A stretch of 64,000 nt of DNA from Rikenellaceae bacterium (GTDB lineage: Bacteria; Bacteroidota; Bacteroidia; Bacteroidales; Rikenellaceae), in contig CABJAJ010000003.1 in the NCBI GenBank assembly GCA_902363575.1, positions 124,001 to 188,000 on the forward strand. The letters run 5' to 3'. Each line of letters begins with the position of its first letter. Position 1 is the stretch's first letter. Shown piece by piece: positions 44,780 to 52,662 of the stretch. The translations under genes were made by a program, and so were the position numbers. Under the pieces are notes generated by a model. That model worked only from the letters and a program-made list of their open reading frames with translations, did not search any database and was not told the DNA's origin.

Positions 44780-45639
44780 CGCCTCTCCGACCGTTCCCAT
44801 AGCGCGGTGGCCTTTCCGTTGTCCCGTTTCGGGACAGGGGATCGGCGGGGTTGCGGGATTGCGCCTGGGCTGCGGGATTTCGGATTTCGGAATTCGGATG
44901 GCCTGTTGAGGGGCTGCCTGATTGTGCCGGCACCGGATCGGATTGCGGTGCGTGGCGGATGTTCGGGGCTATGAGATTTGGGTTGCGGAACTCGGGTGGC
45001 CTGTTGAGGGTCGGACCGCGGAGTGCGAGGGGGGACTATGGGGTTAGCTGCGGAACCGAAACAGGATGCGGCGGGGTTGCCGGACTGCGGAAGGACTAAG
45101 CCGGGGGCGGTTGGTTTGCGGAGCTGCCTGATTGTGCCGGCACCGGGTTGGTTTGCGGGACAGTGGCGTATATTTGGGGTACGAGATTTCGGGTTGCGGA
45201 ATTCGGCGGGCCTGTTGAGGTGCGGACTGCGGAATGCGAGGCGGGACTATGGGGTTAGCTGCGGAACCGAAACAGGATGCGGCGGGGTTGCCGGACTGCG
45301 GAAGGACTAAACCGGGGGCGGTTGGTTTGCGGAGCTGCCTGATTGCATCGGCACTGGGTTGGATTGCCCGACGTGGCGGATGTTCGGGGCTGCGAGGCTA
45401 TGAGCTTCAGCAGCGTGCGGTGAAATTATCCGACTGCGAGATGGCGACGTTTCCCGGATTCCGTCGGACAGTAGGGTGAACGACGGCGGCAGGGCTGCGG
45501 GATTTCCGAATTCGGCTGGCCTGTTGAGGGACTGCCTGATTGCGCCGGCACCGGGTTGGTTTGTGGGACTGCCCGATGCGCCGACGCGGAGCGCGGTATC
45601 TGAAAATGGAGACGAAAGCGAAATTTTTTGCCGGAAAAG
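44780..45639. repeat. Repeat array between the repressor and tRNA-Gly
   Basis: A block with GGGACTATGGGGTTAGCTGC occurs at about 45032 and 45243 (211 bases apart), with weaker related copies from about 44860 and up to 45545. Each unit also has GGCCTGTTGAGG and GAGCTGCCTGATTG. Open frames here repeat the same peptide and are not credible genes. Confidence 0.75.
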
Positions 45640-45671
45640 TTTGCTTGAATCCGAATAAGCTCTTATATTTG
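45640..45671 (+). promoter_or_regulatory. Promoter of tRNA-Gly
   Basis: TTTG (45640-45643), 20 bases, then TATATTTG (45664-45671): a perfect match to the Bacteroidota consensus. Confidence 0.85.
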
Positions 45672-45717
45672 CACTCCCGAAAGGGGCTTGTCCGCCTGCG
45701 GACGAAGCCATGCAACT

Positions 45718-45790
45718 GCGGAAATAGCTCAGTTGGTAGAGCACAACCTTGCCAAGGTTGGGGTCGCGAGTTCGAGTCTCGTTTTCCGCT
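45718..45790 (+). tRNA. tRNA-Gly (GCC)
   Basis: A 73-base cloverleaf has acceptor arms GCGGAAA and TTTCCGC, D-arm AGCTCAGTTGGTAGAGC, anticodon stem CAACC/GGTTG around the loop TTGCCAA (anticodon GCC), and a T-arm with GTTCGAGTC. The CCA end is not encoded. An integrase gene starts about 290 bases downstream, so the 3' end of this tRNA is the probable attachment site of the following island. Confidence 0.95.
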
Positions 45791-45828
45791 CAGAGTCCAA
45801 AGCCACAAACGGACAAAATCAAGACAAA

Positions 45829-45859
45829 CCCTTTGAAACGATGTTTCAGAGGGTTTTTT
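45829..45859 (+). terminator. Terminator of tRNA-Gly
   Basis: Arms CCCTTTGAAAC and GTTTCAGAGGG with a three-base loop are followed by six T. Confidence 0.85.
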
Positions 45860-45913
45860 CATGTCTTCTCCTCAGACATCACAGGACATCGAAAAGCCAT
45901 TTCCGGACAGGTT

Positions 45914-45989
45914 AGTGTCCCAAAAGTGTCCCACTCGCGTGGTGCAACCTAAAAGTGGGACACTTTGGACGAGAGAGGTGGGACACTTT
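45914..45989. repeat. Repeated GTGGGACACTTT motif, possible integrase arm sites
   Basis: GTGGGACACTTT occurs at 45955-45966 and 45978-45989 on the plus strand and inverted at 45923-45934, with a partial inverted copy (AGTGTCCC) at 45914-45921. The cluster lies between the tRNA and the integrase gene, where tyrosine recombinases often have arm-type binding sites. The inverted pair could also form a 12-pair hairpin. Confidence 0.5.
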
Positions 45990-46081
45990 AGCTTGTTATC
46001 CATTGATTGATAGTATATTGCCGAGAGTAAACTGTTTCGATTCGGTTTACCTAATCTTAATTTAAAGACAGGTAAACAGTT

Positions 46082-47314
46082 ATGAAAAGCACGTTCAGAA
46101 TCCTATTCCTTGCGAGGTGGGAATTGAAGAAAGAAAATGGCAAAGTGCCTCTCTGTGCACGTATCACTATCGACGGCGAAAGAGTTAAGTTCAGCCTCAA
46201 GAGCGAGGTGTCTGCAAAGATCTGGGATCCGCAGTCCGGCCACGCAAAAGGACAAACCAAAGAGGCCCTGCAACTCAACCGCTATCTTGACAGCATCAAA
46301 GGGCAAATGATCATGCATTACCATAGTCTTTCTGAGGCTAACGAGATCGTAACTGCCTCGATGGTGCGGGATGCGTTCCTCGGCACGAATATCAAAAACA
46401 ATACGCTGCTGACCGTGTTCGAGGAATTCAACGACCGACAGGAAAAACTAATCGGTATTGATCTTGCTCAGTCCACCTTTAACAAATATGATCTGACCTA
46501 CCGACGGCTGAGGGAATTCCTGAAAGTCAAGATGCGGAAAAATGATATCCTGCTTTGCCAAGTGGATCGTAATTTCGTGATGGACTTCGAGGCTTACCTG
46601 AAAATCGAATATAAGCTCGACACGAACTCCTCCGAGAAACTGATGCGGATTTTCAAACGCATTACGACCATGTGTTTCAAGAATGGCCAGATGCCTAAAG
46701 ACCCGTTCTGTGAACACAAACTCAAAAAGGTAAAGAAAGATCGTGGCTACCTCACGAAGTCCGAACTGGAAAAGATTATCGATTTCAAGCCAGACAATAA
46801 ACGGCTCGAAAAGGTGCAGGATATCTTTTTGTTTTGTTGTTTCACCGGCTTCGATTACTCCACGACTGCCGCCTTGACGGAAAAGAATATCGTTACGGAT
46901 GACGACGGTTCTCTGTGGATTGAAACTCACCGTATCAAAACAGGCACTCCATCGAAAGTAAAACTGCTCGACATTCCATTATCCATACTGAAGAAGTACA
47001 AACTCAGGCGGGACGGCAACTTCCTACTGCCTGTAATGAGCAATGCGAAATACAATCTATACCTCAAGGAGATCGCCGCGGCTTGCGAAATCCAGAAGAA
47101 CGTCACCTCGCATCTTGCCCGGCATACGTTCGCCACAACGGTTACTTATGCCAACGGAGTTTCCATTGAATCCATAAGCAAAATGCTTGGACACACGAAA
47201 CTCAGCACCACCCAGATCTATGCCCGGATAGTCGATAAAACAGTCAGCGATGAAATGGATAAACTCGCCCAAAAGCTAAATAATACAAAGTTTAACTCGG
47301 TTGTCGGTAAGTAG
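46082..47314 (+). CDS. Tyrosine site-specific recombinase (integrase 1)
   Basis: The 410-residue product has an N-terminal arm-binding part, a SAM-like core-binding domain (about 100-210) and a C-terminal catalytic domain. In the latter, HLARHTFATTV and LGHTKLSTTQIYARI give the second His-x-x-Arg, the later His and the nucleophile Tyr. The first Arg box reads CCFTGFDYSTTAAL and lacks the usual Arg, as in some Bacteroidetes integrases such as IntDOT. It probably inserted the following AT-rich island at tRNA-Gly. Confidence 0.88.
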   Translation: MKSTFRILFLARWELKKENGKVPLCARITIDGERVKFSLKSEVSAKIWDPQSGHAKGQTKEALQLNRYLDSIKGQMIMHYHSLSEANEIVTASMVRDAFLGTNIKNNTLLTVFEEFNDRQEKLIGIDLAQSTFNKYDLTYRRLREFLKVKMRKNDILLCQVDRNFVMDFEAYLKIEYKLDTNSSEKLMRIFKRITTMCFKNGQMPKDPFCEHKLKKVKKDRGYLTKSELEKIIDFKPDNKRLEKVQDIFLFCCFTGFDYSTTAALTEKNIVTDDDGSLWIETHRIKTGTPSKVKLLDIPLSILKKYKLRRDGNFLLPVMSNAKYNLYLKEIAAACEIQKNVTSHLARHTFATTVTYANGVSIESISKMLGHTKLSTTQIYARIVDKTVSDEMDKLAQKLNNTKFNSVVGK

Positions 47315-47420
47315 CTTATTGAAGAAGCAATAACTTCCGTGATGAAAAATCCTTTCGGCTGTAACATCAATAGGTAAATTCTCTCGAATTATATGAGTAG
47401 ATACCCGTCTATTTGACCTG

Positions 47421-47448
47421 ACAGCATCGCCTATGGCTGTGCTGTTTT
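47421..47448 (+). terminator. Possible terminator after integrase 1
   Basis: The imperfect stem ACAGCATCGCC/GGCTGTGCTGT is followed by TTTATTTTGATT. The rest of 47315-47585 is AT-rich and shows no gene. Confidence 0.4.
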
Positions 47449-47585
47449 ATTTTGATTATTGGCGATGGATTTTTTTCGATTTTTTTCATCTTTTTCTAAA
47501 CCCCACCAAAAAACCTTCTCTATTCTTCAGTGAATGGCGGAAAAGATTCGTCAAAAATTATTGTAGAATTTAAAATAGCAGATCT

Positions 47586-47981
47586 ATGTATTCAACCGAT
47601 TTTTACGCATGGCGTAACGAAGGAACCAAAGTAGAACACTTTGATAAAGTGATTTACATTATTGCATCGGAACGCCTCATTGACTGTCTATATGGGAAAA
47701 TCTCCGAAGGACAATCAATCGATGAAGCAAAAAATATTCAGGCTGTTCGGGAAACGATGGACGAATACGTCAAGAAAAAATTCAAAAAACCTTTTGAAGA
47801 AGTCAGATGTGAAGAAGTAGAATCTGATTTTATTGAGGGGTATAAAAACTATCTCCGCTCAAAAAATATTGAAAGCATGGATAAACCCGATGTTTTCTCT
47901 ATCGAACAAACATTGGAATGGATTATTGACCGTGCCAGCGAACTTAAAATCGCAGACATTCCATATAGCTGTAAAGCCTAA
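47586..47981 (+). CDS. Uncharacterised island protein
   Basis: The 131-residue product is not recognised. It is charged and helical (FDKVIYIIASERLIDCLYGK, then Lys/Glu-rich EYVKKKFKKPFEEVRCEEVE), with no signal peptide or membrane helix. Codon use is AT-rich compared with the core genome, so it belongs to the acquired island. It is closed by a perfect 16-pair terminator. Confidence 0.6.
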   Translation: MYSTDFYAWRNEGTKVEHFDKVIYIIASERLIDCLYGKISEGQSIDEAKNIQAVRETMDEYVKKKFKKPFEEVRCEEVESDFIEGYKNYLRSKNIESMDKPDVFSIEQTLEWIIDRASELKIADIPYSCKA

Positions 47982-47985
47982 ATAT

Positions 47986-48035
47986 AACTTGGAAGTGAGT
48001 AGAGTATCATCTGATTACTCACTTCCAAGTTTTCC
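47986..48035 (+). terminator. Strong terminator, 16-pair stem
   Basis: Arms AACTTGGAAGTGAGTA and TACTCACTTCCAAGTT are perfectly complementary around a 14-base loop and lead into TTTCC. The following 48036-48277 is AT-rich, without a gene. Confidence 0.75.
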
Positions 48036-48277
48036 AACCTCTGAGATCCCATATTTATAGCTATATGGATATGAAGCTACTACTTGTAAGGATTATTTTA
48101 TTTACATACAGTATTGATTATTAATATTTTAACCACAGAGGAGCGCGTTAATCATACAATAATATTGTTTAAAATATTTTAACAACAGTACCTCACTAAA
48201 CCAATATAATATCAACTTATTCTTTGTTTAGGGAATGATTCTGAAGCAGTTAAAAATAGGAGTACAATATTCAAAAA

Positions 48278-48637
48278 CTACCTATTTAGAAGAGCAATTT
48301 GTTTCGCAGTTAACTTGCGTTTTTCTGTACGACCACTAAATTTGAGAATATCTTTGCGGTAATAATAGCGATCTTGCCCACACATTTTATCATATTGAAT
48401 GAGGTCAAGTTTACCTAGATCTTCTTCAAGAGATATTTCCACATTCGGGTGTAAATATCGGAAATAAAAGTTGCCAGACATTACAACTTTTCCTTTGCAA
48501 CATTCCACAATAAGTTGGGCGCTGGTTTTTCCTAAAAGATTTTTAGCTTGGTTTAATGACCCTGTTATTGCAATAAGAGTTCGTTTGCTATTGAAGATAA
48601 GAACCATTATTGGCTCTCTAAATTTACTTTTTTTCAT
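48278..48637 (-). CDS. NUMOD1-like island protein
   Basis: The 119-residue product contains IAITGSLNQAKNLLGKTSAQ followed by VECCKGKVVMSGNFYFRYLH. This resembles NUMOD1-type DNA-binding helices and a Bacteroidales family of small proteins with a YFR motif. The role is unknown; DNA binding is an inference. AT-rich composition fits the island. It may follow the two upstream leftward genes in one transcript. Confidence 0.6.
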   Translation of the reverse strand: MKKSKFREPIMVLIFNSKRTLIAITGSLNQAKNLLGKTSAQLIVECCKGKVVMSGNFYFRYLHPNVEISLEEDLGKLDLIQYDKMCGQDRYYYRKDILKFSGRTEKRKLTAKQIALLNR

Positions 48638-48730
48638 CTTTAGATTTTGTTTTAGTTTCGATATGGATTAATAAAAAGATAAGTGTTCCAATATCTTTAG
48701 TATCAAATTGTCTGAAAATTATCATTATTA

Positions 48731-49159
48731 TTAAATACTTCCCTTCAATTTTCTATATTGCTCATTTACATAGAAATGGAAAATTTGTCCATTGATCATT
48801 GGTTTATAAACTTCATAACCCAAGCGTTTTGCATATAGTCCGACATTTACCCTATTGACGTTCTTCCAGCTATTATTACGCATATGCTCCTCCATTTCTT
48901 GGTAGCTCATTTTCATTTTTAATCCATCGGATGTGTTTCCCAAATTAACAGGTTCTGTAATACATGATTCAGGGATAAGACTTTTTGCTTCTGCCGAAAA
49001 TCGGCTTTTGACATCATTTCTTTTATCTATAGCACGACGGACACCCTCAACGGTTTTATTCGATAAAGTATATCCCTCTTTCGGTTCGAGGTATATCGTT
49101 TTATTGTCGAATGATATATCTATCCGATAGACCTTAGCATATGATTTTTCAACATTCAT
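48731..49159 (-). CDS. Uncharacterised island protein, partner of the sigma factor
   Basis: The 142-residue product MNVEKSYAKVYRIDISFDNK... has a probable beta-rich first half and a charged helical second half (MKMSYQEMEEHMRNNSWKNV, then VNVGLYAKRLGYEVYKPMIN). I do not recognise a family. Its ATG comes directly after the stop of the sigma-factor gene, so the two are translationally coupled; an in-frame Met 17 codons upstream would overlap that gene. Confidence 0.55.
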   Translation of the reverse strand: MNVEKSYAKVYRIDISFDNKTIYLEPKEGYTLSNKTVEGVRRAIDKRNDVKSRFSAEAKSLIPESCITEPVNLGNTSDGLKMKMSYQEMEEHMRNNSWKNVNRVNVGLYAKRLGYEVYKPMINGQIFHFYVNEQYRKLKGSI

Positions 49160-49160
49160 A

Positions 49161-50012
49161 TTAGCGGTAGTTTCTCTGTATTGGTTTAAAATGAACTTCA
49201 ATCCTTGCATTTTTCAAAACCGCATTAGCTGCCTTATATATTGGAAGGTCTTCGACGCCTGCTGTTTTCAATGCTTCTATTAGTAATTTACTTTCAATCA
49301 GGTCAAAATATTCTTTTTCATGAAGCGTGACATATTTGTCTAATTCAGATTTTAGTTTTGCCATAATATGGTTGGTTTTAATCATTGTATTATCGTTATC
49401 AAGTGACGGCATTTTAGCTGATCGAGGTTTCTCAGATTCCTGGGGCAAGGGAACCAGTAGCTTCCCATCTCGATCTACTAACTTTGAAAGTTTTGACCTG
49501 GCTGTGAATAATACTCTTTTTACAGTATTGTTATTTGATGTTTTTATGAATCTATTTGCATACAGTATTTTTGCTATTTCGGGAATTGTGTAGCCTTGAA
49601 CTTTAAGTATGATAGCCTCTTTTTGAGCGGGTTTCAGCATTTCAACTGCCACCGCCATATCAGGAGATAATAATTCATAATTACCTTCGAGGATTTCCTC
49701 ATCAGAATATAACTTGCTTGGTGGAATGGAGTTAATATCAACATAGTCAGCACATATCAGTTTCCTTTTTAAGTAGATTTGACCAATGCAACGTATCGCA
49801 ACAGTGTAAATCCACGGAAGAATGTGTAGTGATGGATTGTAGGTCTTGACACCTTTTAGAAGCTTTATTAAGACTTCATTAACAAGTTCCGGTATGTCGT
49901 CAGGGGCCCTCGCCTTCGAAATACAGATTCTATACACATACCCAAAATGCGGAGTTATGAACCGCTCAAAAAGTTGATTACGTAATTGATAGTCGATTTC
50001 CTGTTTTTCCAT
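49161..50012 (-). CDS. ECF-like sigma-70 family protein
   Basis: The 283-residue product has a region 2-like part (residues about 8-75: LFERFITPHFGYVYRICISK, DIPELVNEVLIKLLKGVKTY, ILPWIYTVAIRCIGQIYLKR). A region 4-like part follows (about 120-180: LKPAQKEAIILKVQGYTIPE, IAKILYANRFIKTSNNNTVK). A C-terminal extension of about 100 residues is not typical of simple ECF factors. It is carried on the AT-rich island with a small coupled partner and is likely to direct transcription of island or host genes. It may need only partial conservation to act as a regulator. Confidence 0.6.
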   Translation of the reverse strand: MEKQEIDYQLRNQLFERFITPHFGYVYRICISKARAPDDIPELVNEVLIKLLKGVKTYNPSLHILPWIYTVAIRCIGQIYLKRKLICADYVDINSIPPSKLYSDEEILEGNYELLSPDMAVAVEMLKPAQKEAIILKVQGYTIPEIAKILYANRFIKTSNNNTVKRVLFTARSKLSKLVDRDGKLLVPLPQESEKPRSAKMPSLDNDNTMIKTNHIMAKLKSELDKYVTLHEKEYFDLIESKLLIEALKTAGVEDLPIYKAANAVLKNARIEVHFKPIQRNYR

Positions 50013-50117
50013 ACCTTGATAGTTTAAAATTAAACACACACAAGATATGGAATAGTGTGATAAATTTAACAGCCCCAAATTTTATTCAATTTCATGTTAA
50101 CCAATATTCATTTTAAT

Positions 50118-50125
50118 TATCTTTG
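50118..50125 (+). promoter_or_regulatory. Promoter -7 box of the two-gene cassette
   Basis: TATCTTTG at 50118-50125 fits the -7 consensus. A GTTA about 18 bases upstream is a weak -33. It lies between the leftward sigma-factor gene and the rightward cassette. Confidence 0.5.
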
Positions 50126-50171
50126 CTGAGGATAAAGCACTTGCCTGAATAGTAAATTTAATTTTTGTATT

Positions 50172-51149
50172 ATGGGATACATTGGAACTGATCCAGAGTT
50201 GATGGCGATAACAACATGCACAGAATTATTGGAGTCTCTGACCGTTGAACAAAGATTAAGAGTAATGGCTATGTTGGGATCACGTTTTGGCTCCCAACAA
50301 GAAAACTCTGAAATGCGAACGAGACCTGTTGTATCTACTGTGAAACATGATAATTTAAGACTTTCAAATGGTTCTGATGAAATCGAGTCTTCCCAAAATT
50401 GTTCTGTAGCCACGGACTCTGAAGACTATCCTACATTCTATTCAGTTTATAGTAATGAAGTTACGCAGAGTGAATCTGAAGTGTTATTGGTTATGGCTTT
50501 TTATGTGTCTAATTTTGGTGTGTCTAATTTTACGAAAGAAGACCTGCTTCAATACTATAAGGATCAAGAAATTTACACGGAAAGTAGACGGGCTAACTCC
50601 TCTAACAACGTAAATTCGTTAGTCCGATCTAAATGCTTGGAAGCGGTTGCAAAAGGTAATTATCGAATTACTAAAAATGGGAAACAAAAAGCTATAGAAA
50701 TAATAGGTAGAGAAGAATGTCCTAAACCTTCTAGTTCAAAGCAATCTGGTGGTAAAAATAAGAAGGCTGTTAATTCTTCTACCGCTAAAGTGGGTAAAAA
50801 CAATACTATTGCATTTTTGCCTGATCTTGTCTTATATCCAGATAACGAAATTAGTTTGGAAGATTTCTATAATCAGTTCATAACCGCCAATAATTATGAA
50901 AATAATTTAATATTTGTCTATTATCTAGTTGAAAAACTAAAATTAGATAGAATTGGATTGTCAGAAATATTTACATGTTATAAAACTTTAGGATTAGAAA
51001 TCCCAAATGTTGGGCAAAGTATAGCAGATACAGCACGACGAAAAACATGGATAATAGCTTCTGATCGAAGCAACATCAAGCTTCATCGCAATGGTGAAAA
51101 TTATATCAACAAGAAAATGAAAAGAAAAGAGGTTGCGGCCAATAGCTAA
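50172..51149 (+). CDS. Tandem winged-helix-like island protein
   Basis: The 325-residue product is not recognised. It has two similar helical segments with winged-helix character. One is SEVLLVMAFYVSNFGVSNFT (about residue 98) leading to KCLEAVAKGNYRITKNGKQK. The other is NLIFVYYLVEKLKLDRIGLS (about residue 255) leading to RRKTWIIASDRSNIKLHRNG. A Ser/Lys-rich linker joins them. The next gene starts two bases after its stop and carries a third similar segment, so the proteins probably interact. AT-rich and island-borne. Defence or regulation is possible but unproven. Confidence 0.6.
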   Translation: MGYIGTDPELMAITTCTELLESLTVEQRLRVMAMLGSRFGSQQENSEMRTRPVVSTVKHDNLRLSNGSDEIESSQNCSVATDSEDYPTFYSVYSNEVTQSESEVLLVMAFYVSNFGVSNFTKEDLLQYYKDQEIYTESRRANSSNNVNSLVRSKCLEAVAKGNYRITKNGKQKAIEIIGREECPKPSSSKQSGGKNKKAVNSSTAKVGKNNTIAFLPDLVLYPDNEISLEDFYNQFITANNYENNLIFVYYLVEKLKLDRIGLSEIFTCYKTLGLEIPNVGQSIADTARRKTWIIASDRSNIKLHRNGENYINKKMKRKEVAANS

Positions 51150-51151
51150 AT

Positions 51152-51883
51152 ATGATAGATATTATAAAGCAAATAGCAAGAAATTTAATTGACGGGAAAA
51201 GTCGCAAAATTGACATTGCGACAGTTTTTGTTTGGTTTCATTATAGCAAATATGGGGAATCTGCTGATATAAAGACCATCAACTCTTATTTCTCTTTATG
51301 CAATTTACCAGAATTTCATGTTACGCAATTAAGAGAAGGGCTCAAAAAATCAAAAAACGTCACCAGAGGAACTGTTCAGAATACTTACAAACCAACTCTT
51401 AAGTATGATGATGCTTTGAAAGCCCAATTCCCTTTTGCTGTAGTCCAAAGTGAAGAAATAGTTACAGACGATTGTATTTTACCTGACGCACTCGTAAATA
51501 ACACACGAGGGTATATTATTTCCCTTTCACAACAGATAAACGCATCTTATAATAACAACATTTTTGACGGATGTGCGATATTGATGCGCCGCTTATTGGA
51601 AATATTGCTTATCCACTCTTACGAAGCAATTGGAAAACTGGATGATATAAAGACGGATAGTGGTTTTAACAATTTGAGTTATATTATCAATTCCACGCTA
51701 AGTAATAAACCATTCAATCTTCACAAAGATTCTGAAGAAATTATCGATACGTTTAGAGTTTTAGGGAATTTTGCAGCTCATAAAATACAATACACGACTA
51801 AAAGAAAAGACATAGACAACGTGAAACTCAGGTACCGTTTGTTAGTACAGGAATTACTTTATATATCTGAAATTCTCAAATAA
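51152..51883 (+). CDS. Winged-helix plus HEPN/DUF4145-like protein
   Basis: The 243-residue product has an N-terminal segment like those of its upstream partner (ATVFVWFHYSKYGESADIKT, then LREGLKKSKNVTRGT). A C-terminal part with CAILMRRLLEILLIHSYEAI and FRVLGNFAAHKI follows. The last pattern, Arg-x-x-Gly-Asn-x-x-Ala-His, is the hallmark of DUF4145/HEPN-like domains often found in defence and restriction genes. Nuclease activity is not shown. It forms a tight two-gene operon with the preceding ORF. Confidence 0.6.
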   Translation: MIDIIKQIARNLIDGKSRKIDIATVFVWFHYSKYGESADIKTINSYFSLCNLPEFHVTQLREGLKKSKNVTRGTVQNTYKPTLKYDDALKAQFPFAVVQSEEIVTDDCILPDALVNNTRGYIISLSQQINASYNNNIFDGCAILMRRLLEILLIHSYEAIGKLDDIKTDSGFNNLSYIINSTLSNKPFNLHKDSEEIIDTFRVLGNFAAHKIQYTTKRKDIDNVKLRYRLLVQELLYISEILK

Positions 51884-52487
51884 TGAGATTGAGCGTGCGT
51901 ATTTCTTTGATTTCCACAATATTCAACATGGAAAAATTGGTGCCGTTTATCGATTCAGTGTTGGAGCCATGAAAATGAGCATAAACCCAATTTTTCAATG
52001 GATGCCCATCATCAACTAATCGAGTGTAGATTTTGTCCATGGTTGCCCGTTCGAGGATAAGATCTGAATCTAGTTCCGGATCCTCCGACAACCAACATTC
52101 AATGCTACTCTTTGAAACAGGGAAGCAAAAAGACGGACAGGTGTGGGAAATAACACAGTCTATCTTTATTCCATTTTTTGAGATTTCGTCCAGAGCGTCT
52201 CCATTGAAGATTGCAGTCTCATTCTCCCAATAAAGAGGGCGGATAGTTCTGCCTTTCGATTTATCGAGCCACATCTTTTCTTGTCTATATTTCCGGTCAA
52301 TCGAGATTGCTCCTCCAATACACAAAAAATACTTGTCTGAGAACCTCAATACGGAATAATCCGGAAGAGTCTTCATCAGAGGGAAGTCGATCTTGCCATT
52401 GCTGAAATAGTCAGGGTCATCGTGATTGCCGCGCATCAAAAGCAAAAAAATGTTTCTTTCTTTAAGTGTCTTACTGATTTTCTGATT
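51876..52487 (-). pseudogene. Truncated calcineurin-like metallophosphoesterase
   Basis: The readable part begins near 52487 after a stop and runs ISKTLKERNIFLLLMRGNHD, with the GNHD metal motif, then FLCIGGAISIDRKYRQEKMW, CVISHTCPSFCFP and WVYAHFHGS, the later His motifs. The first metal motifs (D-x-H and GD) that should lie upstream are missing, and the sequence before the stop is in another frame. An ATG at 52445 exists, but the enzyme would lack its first metal ligands. Its 3' end overlaps the HEPN-like gene by eight bases on the opposite strand. The break lies at the border with integrase 2. Confidence 0.65.
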
Positions 52488-52662
52488 TCAATAAAGTCAA
52501 AATCCGCATAGACTAAAACAGCTACATATCAACAAGTTAATTGATTTTTCGGGTAACGGATTACCTCCGTTCTCACCCGAATACGGTGGATAGTTCTATT
52601 CTTATGTAGGCTCCCATGTAGGGAACCGGCAGGAGTACATGAGCCACTAAAAAATTAACGAT

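Noticed and set aside
45023..45479. Small repeated open frames between the repressor and tRNA-Gly
   Set aside because: They encode the same peptide twice because of the 211-base duplication, and lack promoters and protein-like composition.
46082..47314. Integrase 1 as the integrase of the phage tail cluster
   Set aside because: It lies beyond tRNA-Gly, faces away, and shares the AT-rich composition of the island to its right rather than the GC-rich cluster.
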